A stretch of DNA of 64,000 bases from Saccharum officinarum (GCA_020631735.1 CM036170.1:71315737-71379736), one strand, 5' to 3'; positions 33,400 to 45,460 are shown, counted from the stretch's first letter. The notes: generated by a model from the sequence alone, not told the origin. A program made the numbers and translations.

Positions 33400-33902
33400 C
33401 GGCCCAGATCCGAGAGAGGTCAAGACCCGATAACTATTAGATGCTTTCTTCTTCTTAGTTTCAAACTTGAGATAAGAAACGAGCCGTGTGTGTAGTTCTT
33501 AATCTTAATTGGTAGCTAGTGTTAATTTGTTGCTAAATATGAATGTGGCCATTTGCAGTTTTTCTAGCATTTGCTAATTAACGCCTCTAATGGTGGCTGT
33601 TGCAGTAGGATTTAGAACAGCTGTTTGTTCCTTACATCTTTGCCTTTTCCGTTCCTAAGCTACTCCGTACGCTGGAGGCAGATCTGATGTGTGTTTGATA
33701 AATGACTTTGGGTAAAAGGATGCTACTAGTTAGCATAAGTTGAGATTTGAAACAAGCTAGTTGCATAGTATCTTTGTGTGAAATTGACCGTTAGGACGTA
33801 TGCGTGTGCATTTGTGTGACCTGCTGAGTGCTGCCAAAGTTTTAGAAAGCTGCTGCTCGGTGTTCGCCATACGCCCATTTCCCATCGCGCAACGGCGAAT
33901 AG
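33400..33902. other. 3' flank of glutaredoxin-domain gene
   Basis: Probable 3' untranslated region and spacer. No further gene is seen. Confidence 0.5.
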
Positions 33903-34176
33903 CGCCGTGTTTAGTTGCCCCAATTCGGCGACAACCAAATCTGCATAGTGCAGGACCGTGCACTGTAGCATTTCGTTTGTATTTGTGAATTTTTGTCCAA
34001 ACATTGACTAATTAGGCTCAAAAGATTCGTCTCGTAAAGTACAACTAAACTGTGCAATTAGTTTTTGATTTCATCTACATTTAGTACTTCATACATGTAC
34101 CGGTATTTTGATGTGATGGGGAATCTTCTTTTTGCATAGTAAAATTTGGGGAAAAAATTGGCATCTAAACAGGGCC
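33903..34176. mobile_element. MITE with TTTAG-type ends and TAG duplication
   Basis: It starts CGCCGTGTTTAGTTG and ends ATCTAAACAGGGCC. TAG flanks both sides (33900-33902 and 34177-34179). The internal order is the reverse of the copy at 29315, so it lies in the opposite orientation. Confidence 0.72.
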
Positions 34177-34429
34177 TAGGCGAGGCAAGAAATTCCTCTG
34201 GCTTCCTTCTTCTCGAACTAACGGGCGTTTGAATGCGATACGGAATATGGTGGGCAAAGTTGCCGTTGAAGGTTTGAAGCTCAGGCTATGTTTAGTTCAA
34301 AAATTTTTTCAAGATTCCTGTGATATCGAATGTTTGACACGTAGCTGGAGCATTAAATGTAGATAAAAAATTAATTACATAGTTTAGTAAAAAATCACGA
34401 GACGACCAAAAAGAATCACGTGTTATCGT

Positions 34430-35540
34430 CTGATCGCCCCGCCCCTCTACTCATCGCCCCGCCCCGCTCGTTTCTGGTTTTCTTGACCGCTTGTTTCCCT
34501 CGGGCGAACCGACGCACTTCTCCGCAATCGGCTCCACGACCTCGCACCCTACCACTTCCCACGCCGCTGCGTCCTCGCCAAATCGCTGCCAGAGCTGCGG
34601 CACCTTCTCGCCGCTGCGCACCCGAGCCCCAAACCGCCCCGCGAGCTGCAAGCTTGGCATCCCACGGCAGTAGGAGGACACCGCGACGCCGACCCGGCAC
34701 ACGGCCTCCTCATCCCCCGCTGCCAGCACGCCCCAGCCGTCCCACGAGCGTCGCCGACCTTCTCGCCGCTGCGAGCTTCGCAGCCCGCAGCAGCAGGAGC
34801 ACCCCGACGCGCCCCAGCCGCCCCCTCCGCCGATGGTGAAGACGTCATGTTCCAGTCGCCAACGCCCCCGCCCCGCTCCCGCGTCCCGCCCGTCCGCGGA
34901 ACCGTCGCCCAGGCCGAGCACGCCCCCGCGTCCCGCGCACGACATCCACCTCCATCCCTCCCGCCAGCACAATACTGTCCGCGGACCGTCGCTCGTACGA
35001 ATCGTCGCTCGCCGTCATCGCAGTCGCTGCCGAGTCCGCCCCGCCCTCTGCCGTCTCCACGACCCTCCCCTGCCACCGGCGCCGTCCCGCCCCCGCCCTG
35101 TGCCGTCTCCGCGACGCTGACCCCGGAGCACCTGGACTCATACGCATGTCCTCATAGGCGGCGGCGGCGCGGCTGCTCGCGGAGAAGGAGGTCCCGGAGG
35201 ACGCAGCGCAGGGCCACTGCTCAAGAAGAAGGAGGCTACGAAGGACGCGGCTGGAGCTGCGCTAGAAGCTCGACGCTGAGCGGACCTCCACGGAGACGGC
35301 GACAGCATCCAGAGCCTCGTCTTTGTTGGCCCTTCTCTGCCGAGTGCTGGCGAGGTATATATGCCATCTCTTCTCCCTTCCTGATGTGTGAAACTGAATC
35401 TTCTCCCCAAAGTTGCTCCGTGCTCTCCTTGGGTGTTAGGTTGTCTCACGTAGATTCAGATCAGGTTGCAATAAGTCATTTGTTTAATCTATCAGCTCGA
35501 ACTGGAATAGCTAGCAACAGGAGGAGGATATTGTAGGCCA
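34430..35540 (+). other. GC-rich gene-fragment-like block within Helitron
   Basis: Long frames on both strands arise from high GC. None contains a domain I recognise. The sharp change in composition against the AT-rich flanks suggests a captured 5' exon or leader of an unidentified gene. Confidence 0.35.
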
Positions 35541-36717
35541 CAACACTGATTTAGGACGACGCCTTGCTGTCTGCTAAGCAGGTTGGTTTCACAATGTATT
35601 TTTTGGAATCCTGTATGCTTCCGAGTATGTGCTGATTTATTAAATAATGTCTAGCAATTGGTCGAATTAAAAATGTTTTTCGATGGACTTAGATTACTCA
35701 TGTAGTGACCGCCAGTCTTAATGGGTCATGCTGGCAGATTATCCTTTGTGTTCCTCTTCTTACACACAAATCGAAGCTTAGTTGTTTATCAAATGACATG
35801 AATAAGATGTAATTATACAATCTGCGATTTTGCTTCCACTGGCCTTTGCATGCTATATCGAGGGTTGATTTCTGGAATTACATTATTTCATCCCATGGAA
35901 TTTTTTATCTGCCGAAGAACAGACATCATTTCGAGACTAGAACATGAAGGGTGATAGTCGTCACTTATGAATATATGTTTTGTATATAGCTGTAGTTCCA
36001 GACTAGAACATTAGTTTATTGTCATACGTCGTGTTATTCTTGGTTGCATTATATCTGTGTTTTTTTAAGGCACATACACGTTGGACCTATGTGGGGGCAG
36101 GGTCATGTTCAGGTTGTGCATGGGTTTTGTAAATTGTTTTAGCACTTAATCAGGTTTGCCTCAATTGGATCAATCCAATAGTTCTATGCCTTCCATCTGG
36201 TGCTTGATCACATAATTGTCTTTTTTTACCATAGCAGCCCTCTGTCTATATTCCAAACAAATAGGAAGCAAACTTGTTTTCTATTTAGGTGAAGAACATA
36301 CCAAGATCAATCAGAGGAAATTTCCCAGCACTGTCTTTTGGAATGGCTATAGTTGAGACCTAAATTATTAACTACTTTTGTAATGGAAACTCCTGGAGTC
36401 TGTAACTCTGTATTAAGGAGCGGGTATTTGCAGGCTTCAGACCATGCAGTCCTAATTCAGAACCAACACACTAAATACCAAATTCTTATTTGCATAGGAG
36501 TTCTTAAGATAGATTCAATAGTATAGAGATACAACATACTATGTAGATCTAGTAGTTCACAACAGAGTTCCTTTAATGACAGTTGCCACTTCGTACGACT
36601 ACTTCAGTATCTTGCTCCTTCATCTCTGGATCAAAATTGATAATTTTGTGGAGCAGAGAGCTATCTGATTCATGTGAGTAAAGCCTTTATAATAAGTTAA
36701 GGTGATTTGCCTCCGAG

Positions 36718-36888
36718 CAGGACGTCCAGGACACCATCCTCATTCACGACCGCAGCGACAAGCAACTGCGCGGAGCTATCGGTCCCCAACATATTCTTGT
36801 TGGCTGTGACAAATCAGGCGGCAGAATTGGTCTGCTATCGTCGAAGTTCGTGCTTCAGGCTGTCAGCGTGCTTCACATCGTTCATCTA
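36718..36888 (+). other. Exon-like fragment within Helitron
   Basis: After an AG at about 36718-36720 an open frame reads VQDTILIHDRSDKQLRG and LVGCDKSGGRIGLLSSKF, ending at a stop near 36888. It looks coding in composition and is preceded by a plausible acceptor, but I do not recognise the family. Confidence 0.3.
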
Positions 36889-37108
36889 AGTAAGTTTCCC
36901 CGCCATCCCCCTTTTGTTCGAAGCCAATTCAGCCCTGTGCTGTCATACGTCGATCGGTCAACAATAATGATGCAAAGAGACCTTCCTAAAAAACATTCCT
37001 ATGGCTCAGTCATTCGAACAAACTCCTAGAAAAGCTTCATCCTCTTGCTATCCTCTCTCTTTATACGTCGATCGGTCAACTCCTAGCCTCGTGCTTCAAC
37101 TGAATAAA

Positions 37109-37232
37109 GCACCTGAAGGGTAGAAGTTGCTTCCTGAAGCTTAGGTCAAAGTGCTTCAAGATGACTTTAAGCACCTGATGAGGGTACAAGTTGCTTCCTG
37201 AGGCTTTGGTCAAAGTGCTTCAAGAGGACTTT
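37109..37232. repeat. 62-bp tandem repeat, two copies
   Basis: Units starting GCACCTGA at 37109 and 37171 share GTTGCTTCCTGA(A/G)GCTT and GTCAAAGTGCTTCAAGA. Confidence 0.8.
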
Positions 37233-37889
37233 TAGTTTCAGTTTGATGTTTTGTGACTTGAATATTTAGTGATCATGATGCCATGGAACTTGTTTGAACT
37301 TGTCTGATATTTCTTGAATCAGTTTGTGGCTTCATGGTTGCTTGAAAATGTCTCGTAATCTTGTGTTATCTTTTTTTTCTTCTAAAAACAGGATGGCATT
37401 TGCTTGGTAGTTGTCAATATTTTGATCAGCTATCCTGATGCCATGGTTCTAAAAAAACTTTATGGTTCTAAAAAATATTATAATCATGTCCATCTTATTT
37501 ATGCTTTTGTGTCGCAGGTTTATGTTAAGAGCACGTTTTTTACTCACACTCCATCTTATTGATTGACCAGCTATTTCTACTGTTTATTGGCTTTTCCATA
37601 CAGTCAGGATACTATGGTTCTATAATGTTGTATGGTCACGATGTCAGATAAATGAATAAGATTTTGAAATTTCATGATCTAGCTATTTCAGTGTGCCTTA
37701 CTTGAACTATGCTCCATAATGGAACAAACTGAGGCTTTGCCTGTGAATTAGCAGATGCTGCTATCTGTTGTCCGCTTCTAGATGAAAATTACATATTGCC
37801 TTGATGGTTCTTTCTGAAAATAGGGTGTAGCAAAGTGGGGCTCTGGTTAGGTGTGGTGAGTGACTGTATGGCTCCTTATTTACTTGCAG

Positions 37890-38236
37890 GTAGTGGCATG
37901 ATTCAGTTCTTTCAGTTCAGGTTTTGAAAAACTTCTTTTTGCAGGGCCTGGAGACATTCAGAGTGATACTCTGTCAAAACAAAACTACAACAGTATGCAT
38001 CTTCTATTTTGTTACCTTGAAGTTGCTCATGTTATGCTTGTTGTTTCCGGCAGTTGCAAGTCGTGACATGATTCAGGTCTTTCAGCTCATGTTTAGAAAA
38101 ACTTCTTATTGCATGGCCTGGAGACATTTAGAGTGATACTCTGTCAAATTAGAAATTATAACAGTATGCATCTTCTCTATTGTTACCTTGAAGTTGCTCA
38201 TGTTATGGTTGTTCTTTCCGACAGTAGTAGGATGGT
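37890..38236. repeat. 170-bp tandem duplication in Helitron
   Basis: The block with AAAAACTTCTT(T/A)TTGCA and GGCCTGGAGACATT recurs at 37927 and 38097, a 170-bp period. A shorter third piece (CCATGTTATGCTTGTTCTC...GGATGGTAGCTCCT) follows at about 38471-38515. Confidence 0.8.
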
Positions 38237-38978
38237 AGCTCCTGGCGCTTGATCCAATTTCTTATTTTGTCCCCAGCTTTTGCAATATTTATTCGAGCAA
38301 AATGAGTCATTCTGAGATCTCGCTGTCTCCTTATCGATTTCACTGTGCTCAGCCATTTTAGCATGGTGTAGAGCATTAGTTTTTTTATTTTCCTGCATTT
38401 TACATTACTTTGTAATTTTGTATTGTAAACTCAAATACTTGGATATATACCTATTTTGTTGATAGTCTATTCCATGTTATGCTTGTTCTCTCCAGCATTG
38501 GCAGGATGGTAGCTCCTTTGTATATAATTTTCTTTTTTTCACCTACATACATTTTAACTATATATGTATAAAAATATGGCAGGATAACTATGAAGCGAGG
38601 AAGCACATCTTGCTACACCTACTCATATACACGGGGAACCAAAACACAGCCAACATATCTAAAAGTGTACGACATTATCTTCACCGTTATATTAGTCTCA
38701 AACAAAAAATAATGAAATGTTGCTTATTTTTCCTCTGTCTGGGTGAAGTTAATAACATCGTACTGGTTTCTCTGTTTCAAATAAATCAGTTTGAATTATG
38801 TGTTTTAATATTAATTTTTTTGATAACATGGGATTCTACGTATATTTTACTTGTGTGGTTGTATATCATAAGATGTTTTACCCGTAGCAACGCACGAGCA
38901 TTAAACTAGTTAATAAATACAAACGAAAGTGCTACATTAACCAAAACCAATAATTTTTACGAGCTAAACACACCCTCA

Positions 38979-41137
38979 GATAGTACTCCTGCTTTGCTTT
39001 CAGGTTTGTTGGAGCTCCCGGAAAGCTCCAAACCGGAGATTGGACCGATGCTATGTACTGTAGCAGCATAATTCTTCTACTGTTACCCCTGCTCTACGCT
39101 TCCATGCTCTGACTACTAAAAATGACAGTGACTGTTTTCTTTGTCGGGTCCTTGTTGAACTGTTGGTAGTAAAATGTGTAATCTGCCGAACCGAAATGGC
39201 AGTTTGGTGTCACATAAATTTACTCGTCCACGTGAACTGATACTTTAGTTGAAGCGTTGAACTAACGTGTAATCTGCCGAACCGGAATACGGTGCTAGCT
39301 CAGTTCATCTAACGTGCGAGCTGTGATGACGACGACAACGAGAACGCGGGGCAGACTGACTAGTCATGTTCATGTAGCGCTCACGGTACTTCGCCACTTG
39401 TTGTCGGCAGGCGCTACGTGTGCGCGCCACGGGACGAGGCCAAGCAGGGGGACAACGCGCGGCAACACCCGGTCGCGGTCGCCACTCGGCACTCCCGTAC
39501 CCAACGGCGCTAGCGAGCAGAGAGGGGCGCTAGCCCGTTGCGGATGGAACCTTGCTTTTGGCTTCAGACGCGAGCTGCGCGGAGCTTGCGCCGCGAGGCC
39601 GCAAGACACACGTGGTGGGACTCGGCGATCTCTCGCGGAGAGGGATCCGCTGCCCCCGCCCCAGCTCCCAGTCTCCATCCCATCCAATGGCGCACCACAC
39701 CACAGCGTGCTACGCACTGTAGAGGGGGCCGCGGCTTCCCAGCCTTTGCCGCGGGCCTCCGGCTCCCGGCTCCCGGCTCGCGTAAGAGCTGATTGGTTCG
39801 GTGACCAGGAGAGCTTGTCTCGTTCCTACGGACCGCGCTGAGGACCTGGAGGTGAGACATGCTTGATGTATGCAACACATTTTTATCTGTTTGATGACTC
39901 AATGAGTAGATATACTAGACCAACACATCAGTTGTTTGGGTGTCCGTTCGCTCTCGCATTTGTGCTCGCTGTCTCTCTGCCGAGCCACAGGTGTGCGCCA
40001 TTGTGCCCACGGGAACCAATAAGCTCCGAAGAAACAAAAATGGGATTTGGTTCCTAGGATCCAGTCTCGAACTCTCGGTAGGCATGTCACCGGCTAGGTT
40101 CTGGTGCTCGCCTGACCATCAATCGTGATTGCGAGCCAGGGCCGCGTGGAAGCAGGTAACCAAACGCACCCCTAAATCTCACGGTTCTCTTTTCCCTTCC
40201 TGAGGCGCTTGCGGTCCATGCAAGGTAAAACGTTTCTGCCTCCTAGGGATCATGAGGTTTGTGTGAAATTGTTGTGGAATACATCACAATGGACTAGGGG
40301 CAATACTAAACGGCGCTTTGAGCAGTGGTTGTGGAATGTGTTAGCGTAGAGGGGTAGGAGAATTGGAGTTAGCGAGGAAGAACAAGGCTCCTAGAGCCGC
40401 TCCAATATGTCCCCAATCAAACAGGGGCAGCTCCACATGTGAAGTCACGAAAAATACGCTTTTACAAGGGGGTGGGCGCAATGGTGGAGCTGAAAAAAAC
40501 TAGCTTCCACTTGCTCCCTGACGAGTCACGCACGCGTTGGACGTGGATGCCCACCACTGGCTTCTTCCTTGGCGCTGGTGCGAACGAAGGGGCAATGGTA
40601 CTTTCACATGGTCCTTTGGCGGAGGAGTGTCGGAGGTGATGTGGCGTGACGGATCCCGTGCCGCACCGTTAGTCTTCAGCGTGGTGTCGACATGACGTCG
40701 TAAGATTGAGGGCACCAGTGGTGGCAAATTGTGTTGGGGAGGGTGGCGACACAAAGCAGGGAGACCGGATAAGGTAAGGAAAGAAGAGAAATAAAAGAGA
40801 AATAAGGGATGAAAATAAAGGAAGGAAAAAAGAGAAAAAGAAAGATACTATGGATATTTCAACATTCCCAAAATCCAGGAAAAGTTGTTTTACTAAAAGG
40901 TTTTTAGTCAGGGAAGCATGGAGCCTAAAAAGAATTGAGAAACCACAGCCGGAGCTCTACAAACGAACCCTTAATTCAAGTTAAGAGTTTTGTATTTTGA
41001 TCCTCCTTTCTCTCTTGTGACTTGCTAGCTGGAGGACGCAAACCTACCCACGCTATCTTGCATGCTATTGCCATTCTGTACCGATGTAACAGTTGTTGGG
41101 GCGAGCACGATGAAGGGTTCTACGAGGCCCCGATGAA
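38979..41137. other. Intergenic, no gene recognised
   Basis: A GC-rich patch (39300-39850) yields several overlapping frames without recognisable motifs. The rest is AT-rich. Confidence 0.45.
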
Positions 41138-41145
41138 GCTGTGCT

Positions 41146-41327
41146 TAGTGGCGAAGCTAGGGCTTAAATTTAGGAGGTGCAGATATCAATAGAAGAATCC
41201 ACCATTTACTCTTTTAATTATATGGTAAATTACCTAAGTCATGAAGAGATGCAATGGAAAAACAACAAAGTTGTGGGGGGGGGGGGGGGGGGTCAAGCCC
41301 CTCTAGCCCCCCTTGTCTTCGGCACTA
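41146..41327. mobile_element. Short non-autonomous hAT-type element
   Basis: The ends TAGTGGCGAAGC and CTTCGGCACTA are inverted copies. The 8-bp flanks GCTGTGCT (41138-41145) and GCAGTGCT (41328-41335) agree except for one base, as expected for hAT insertion. It contains a run of 18 G. Confidence 0.68.
41275..41292. repeat. Poly-G tract (18 G)
   Basis: An uninterrupted G18 inside the small hAT element. It could form a G-quadruplex; the exact length is prone to sequencing error. Confidence 0.8.
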
Positions 41328-41765
41328 GCAGTGCTTGGGTCCATCCGTTCGGCATATTCAACCACACTTGAACCGGCAGCAGTTTGGAGTCAAGACAAAA
41401 TGACACAGCAATTTGTTGTGCAGGAGAAACGGCACAATTGCGCTTATGTGCATCACATCTTGGACCCGAGTTTAAGGCTACGTACAACCTCCATCAAAAC
41501 TTATAGTAGCACATAGTTACTTGATCGGAATAGATAGATCCATGGATACAGCATCAGTTGCTGAAAACTTACAAGAGAACGTACTGACTTTGGATCGGAA
41601 TGAATCCACGAACACTAGCATCGGTTGCTGAACAAGGAAGAAGCATCAATTGGTACCATACGTGCCTGTGGTCGACACGTCGACGCACAGATCGATCGGT
41701 TCAGGCGGCGTCGTGACGGCCGGCGAGGCACCCAGGACGCCATGCGACGCAGCTTTTCCCGTCTA

Positions 41766-42114
41766 CTAGTGGCAGTCCGCCAACAGGCACTGGCAATACG
41801 GCCTCCACGACCAGCTGCAGCGGCCGTCCACGTGGCCGTGATCCAGGCAGGTCTCCTTGCAGTCACTGGTGAAGCAGATAGGGTGGTGGTCGTCGTCCTT
41901 CCAGCAGCTCTCGGCGTGGGCAGTCGACACCGCCGCGCCTGCGAGGGAAACGACGACGGCACGAAATCACATGAAAACCGAGCTCGCCATCCGGCCGGAA
42001 CGCACCGCGGATGTAGGAGCAAGGGAGTCAGGGATGACAGCGACGCTCACTGGAGGCAACGATGAGCAGCACAAGAAGGGCACGGCACACCGCGGGCTTC
42101 CTCCCAGCCTCCAT
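41766..42114 (-). CDS. Defensin-like secreted cysteine-rich peptide
   Basis: Two exons, 42114-42051 and 41938-41766, joined by a 112-bp GT/AG intron in phase 1, give 78 residues. The N-terminus (MEAGRKPAVCRALLVLLIVAS, then AAVSTAHA) is a good signal peptide. The mature part has eight cysteines spaced C-x9-C-x4-C-x3-C-x9-C-x7-C-x1-C-x4-C. The C-x3-C and C-x-C pairs are the cysteine-stabilised alpha-beta signature of plant defensin-like (DEFL) peptides. The intron after the signal peptide is also typical of DEFL genes. Members act in antimicrobial defence or reproductive signalling; which applies here cannot be told. Neither exon is long enough to stand out as an open frame. Confidence 0.75.
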
Positions 42115-43929
42115 GGCGGAAAGAAACAAGCTAGTGTGGACGAATCGATCGGACGGGACGGGTCCAAGAAACGCAGCGGCTTACTTTGGCCTAGCTCGTT
42201 ATCATGCTCTGTTCTAGGAGCATTTTGTTGGTGTGGACTTGTAAGGTAGTAGCGCTCCATAAATGGCAGAGGACGTGAGGCCCAGAGAGAATGTAGGCGC
42301 TGAAAGAAACCAAAGGTCAAGCGAGTAAACCGCCAAGAGACCGAACGTTCACCTACGGTAGTCATTTTCTAGCTTGTTTCAACAAATAGCCATCGGCCGC
42401 TTGATCAAGCGCAGAATCGGGGTTCACAGGTCATCAGGCGTCTTCGCTCGCCGGGGCTGGTGGGTTCCACCATGGCTACTCCAACAAGCGCCCTGAGCTG
42501 GACATGGCCGAAAGAAGACTGCACAAGGGCAGGAGTCCGACTCAACTCAGAAAATTCCCTCTTCAAGAAACAACAACAAGAAGATAGAATCGTGCCGCCA
42601 ATCTTTTCAAACCGTTCACCATGAGCACCTCTAGGCTCCACAAACGGTGACTCCACATCGTTTGGATCAAAACACGCCACCTCTTCTCTCTCTCGTCGCT
42701 TTCCCCTCCCTGCCACTGTGAATCCTAGCTGCCCCTACCCCATTTGCATATGCCCCCTCCACCGCAAGTTGTTCTCCGTAGGCGGTCAAATCTTGTTCTC
42801 TTCCGCCGCCGCAACATGCTTCCATGGCTTGAAAGTGGACAGTTGAAATGGGAAAGGTGAAGTAGATCGAGTATACACGTATGCTTCTCTCTTCTTATGC
42901 TTGTAATGATCTAACTGCAGCTATATATTTGCATCCTTAGAGACCAAATTTTAAGCATATCTCCTTTTATGGCAATGTAAGGATAGACCCGTTAGATTAT
43001 GTCGCTGTTGGATTTCACTATGGTAATGAGCTTTTCATGATGACAAGCAACTTCATTACTTGGGTGGAAACCAGGAGACGTCGTTCATCGAGCGTGACAA
43101 AAATATCTCTTCCTACTCACTTGTTGCAACGAGATACACATCATGTTCTATGGTCCTAAAGCTCATAACTACATAGCCATCCTGTTGTATTTAATTGAGT
43201 TTGGTCCAGCCTTATTTTAAATAGGTTCTAGTAAAACCTATAATAAATGTTAACTGCAATAAATGATTAATTTTATATGAAAATTTGACTCGGCTTAAAT
43301 AAGTGGATATTTGTCTATATCTGTTACGAGGTTATTAAAAAAATATGGAAGTCTAGCCACACGTGTGTGGCAAGGCGCGATGCGCATGGGCTCAGCTTCA
43401 GCTAACCAGGTCACCCCACTAGCGGTGTGATAAGTTTTTGCAACTTCAAACTAAGTGAGGAATGACCAACCGTGGGACAGAATCAAATGGATAGGAGTGA
43501 AGGACAACCGTGAAAGCGAGGATATAAGCGAGTAATAACGGAATAAAAGATGTGAAAAAGAAATTTTCATACTTTAATATTAGATTAGAGATATAAATAT
43601 AGATTTCACCGTAAGAAGGGCAGTTTTGCCAAAAACTAGTTGTTCTGGCCCACCACCTTGATATGAGTATATCTATCAATGATCATGTACTGTACAAGAG
43701 AGGAAGAAACGATGTATCCCCTTACATTTTTTATATGATCGGATACTAACTAATAACAGTCTAAAATGACAGTTTTTGCACATTACCCCAACAGTAATAG
43801 GATTATCCACCAGACGTCACAAATTAAATATACAGTATACTCTTTATTTATTCTATTCTATCTATCAGGACATCAGATCATAGAATGTGCATACCTATAT
43901 GTGCAGAGAATTTCTGCACTCAAGCCACC
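42115..43929. other. Intergenic, no gene recognised
   Basis: It includes the promoter side of the defensin-like gene and, at its right end, the 3' untranslated region of the DUF688-type gene. Repeats are not obvious. Confidence 0.45.
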
Positions 43930-45063
43930 TCAGTTTCTGTTAGCCTTCAGCTGCGTCAGCTTCACAGGCGTCGCCGGCGTTGATGAGAAACCACCGTGCA
44001 TCTTGCCGCTCCTGTTCTCGCTGCTAACCCTGGGGCTGCCGCCGTCCGCTCCTAGTCCGATGGAGAGCTTGCTCAGAGCCTTCCGGGCGTCAGTGCAGTA
44101 CTTCTTGCTCGTGTCAAGCAACGACGACACGCCCCATCGACGGCTCGGCGAGTCGTCGCGGTCGCGGCCCCTCTTCTTTTCTCCACGCGGCTGCGGCATG
44201 TCGCTGCTAACGGCTTGGCTATCTTCCTTGATGACATCGCGTAGGGTGGTGGTGACCCTGCGACTGTGCGAAGGTGAAGGCACCTCGGCTCTGGCGCGAG
44301 TCGTCGTCGCGTGCTGCGCCGCCGGGCTCCTGAACCCGCAGACCGCCGGCTTTGCGCTCCAGGGGAAGAACACCATGAGGCCACAGGCTCTTGGGGTCAT
44401 CTCCTCGGCGTCCGCATCCATTTTGATCCGCTGCATCAGCTGCATGGGGACCTTGTCGTTGAGGAGCCTAGGCGTCCACCGACGGTCACGGTCCTCGTCG
44501 TGGCTGCGGTGCGTGCTGCCCCGACGCGGCTGTCTCGGACGCCTGCCCGAGGCCGACAAGTCGGTGGCCTCCGCGCCAGGGTGTCGGGTTCGGGCCCGGT
44601 CCTTGGCGAAGCTCGTGTCGCGGCCGACGAAGATGTCCTCGAAGGGCTTCGACGTGACCCGGTCGAACGAGCCGGTCCGCTCGGGCGAGGAGATCCTGTC
44701 CAGCGCGTCGGAGAAGGACCTGTCGTCGTCGTCGTCGTCGCTGCTCGCCTCGCTCGTGTTGCCGTAGTACAAGTTCCTGGCGAGGTACGGCTGTAGTAGG
44801 CGCCCGGGCGGCGGCCTCGGCGGCGGCATCGCCTGCGCCTTCTTGCACGCGCTGTTCTTGGGCACGCCCGGGGAGCTCTCCCAGGAGAACGGCACCTGTG
44901 TCCGCAGCGGCGACGCGTCGCGGCGGCAGCGCATTCGTAGCGCGTCGACAGAGGTGCACGACCGGCGAGGCGTGGGGAGCGGCGAGTCGAGCAGCGGTGG
45001 CGGCTGCCCGTCGGCATTGTTGCACTCGCTCTCCGTGGTGCGCTTGGTGATGATATGATCCAT
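43930..45063 (-). CDS. DUF688-type protein of unknown function
   Basis: Single exon, 377 residues, starting MDHIITKRTTESECNN. Family hallmarks seen are a VPFSWESSPGVPK block near residues 57-70, a poly-Asp stretch with SFSDALDRISS near 110-125, and ACGLMVFFPWSAKPAVCGF near 227-245. The protein is rich in Ser, Arg and Pro, with no signal peptide, membrane span or catalytic motif. Plant DUF688 proteins are uncharacterised and probably intrinsically disordered. A gypsy LTR begins about 490 bp upstream of the start codon and points away, with a CT microsatellite between, so the promoter may be affected. The domain call rests on two short motifs and is fairly safe. Confidence 0.8.
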   Translation of the reverse strand: MDHIITKRTTESECNNADGQPPPLLDSPLPTPRRSCTSVDALRMRCRRDASPLRTQVPFSWESSPGVPKNSACKKAQAMPPPRPPPGRLLQPYLARNLYYGNTSEASSDDDDDDRSFSDALDRISSPERTGSFDRVTSKPFEDIFVGRDTSFAKDRARTRHPGAEATDLSASGRRPRQPRRGSTHRSHDEDRDRRWTPRLLNDKVPMQLMQRIKMDADAEEMTPRACGLMVFFPWSAKPAVCGFRSPAAQHATTTRARAEVPSPSHSRRVTTTLRDVIKEDSQAVSSDMPQPRGEKKRGRDRDDSPSRRWGVSSLLDTSKKYCTDARKALSKLSIGLGADGGSPRVSSENRSGKMHGGFSSTPATPVKLTQLKANRN

Positions 45064-45457
45064 GGATTACGACGCGGGCTAGACCGAGCAGAACTGTAAG
45101 TCTGTAACTACTGTGCGTGAGCATGCGTCGCCGGCATATACTAGGTGGCGGCCGGGGACGTTTAAGAGTGCACGCGAAGACTGTAGCCAAGCCGTTGAGG
45201 CGATGCCGCCGACGCAAGCTTTTCTGCGAAAAGTAGAAGAGTAGAGGGGCGGTTGGGCTGTAGCGTCGTGGATGGTGGCGTGTCAGAGCTCCTTTGCTCA
45301 CCACTCCCCGTGAGTGTGCTCGAGAGCTTCTTAATGGCGGAGGTTGCCGACCGAAAGGAAGGAGACGATCGTGCCAATTGGATTCCACGGCACCCTCGTG
45401 GACTGTGGTGCCGTCCCCTCAGCTAGTCCTCTTCCCCTGTGAACAATTGTTGAGACT

Positions 45458-45460
<3 letters not shown>

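Larger units (their letters stand above)
34416..38909 (+). mobile_element. Helitron (non-autonomous, carrying gene-like fragments)
   Basis: The 3' end is clear: a short hairpin CCCGT...ACGAG, then CATTAAACTAG, followed by T, which is the CTRR-T terminus of plant Helitrons. The 5' end is placed at the A|TC at 34415/34416 (TCACGTGTTATCG), where the split MITE begins; this side is less certain. No Rep/helicase frame is present. Inside are GC-rich exon-like segments and tandem repeats, as expected of gene-capturing grass Helitrons. Confidence 0.6.
34284..38975. mobile_element. MITE split in two by a Helitron
   Basis: The left piece (34284-34415) starts GGCTATGTTTAG and the right piece (38910-38975) ends GAGCTAAACACACCC. 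TCA flanks the outer ends (34281-34283 and 38976-38978). The right piece holds the CAAACGAAAGTGCTAC block that normally lies in the second half of this MITE type. Some 40 bp of the usual middle are missing. Confidence 0.68.

Noticed and set aside
34420..35540. Long frames on both strands in GC-rich DNA
   Set aside because: Arg/Pro/Ala-rich products in several frames at once, with no domain; explained by base composition of a captured fragment.
37109..38236. Direct repeats considered as a CRISPR-like array
   Set aside because: Only two or three long imperfect copies without spacers, in a plant nuclear genome; ordinary tandem duplication.
39314..39841. 175-residue frame in GC-rich patch
   Set aside because: No domain, overlapping frames on the other strand, no splice or promoter context.
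43446..43679. 77-residue minus-strand frame downstream of the DUF688-type gene
   Set aside because: Hydrophobic but low complexity, no conserved motif; probably 3' flanking sequence.
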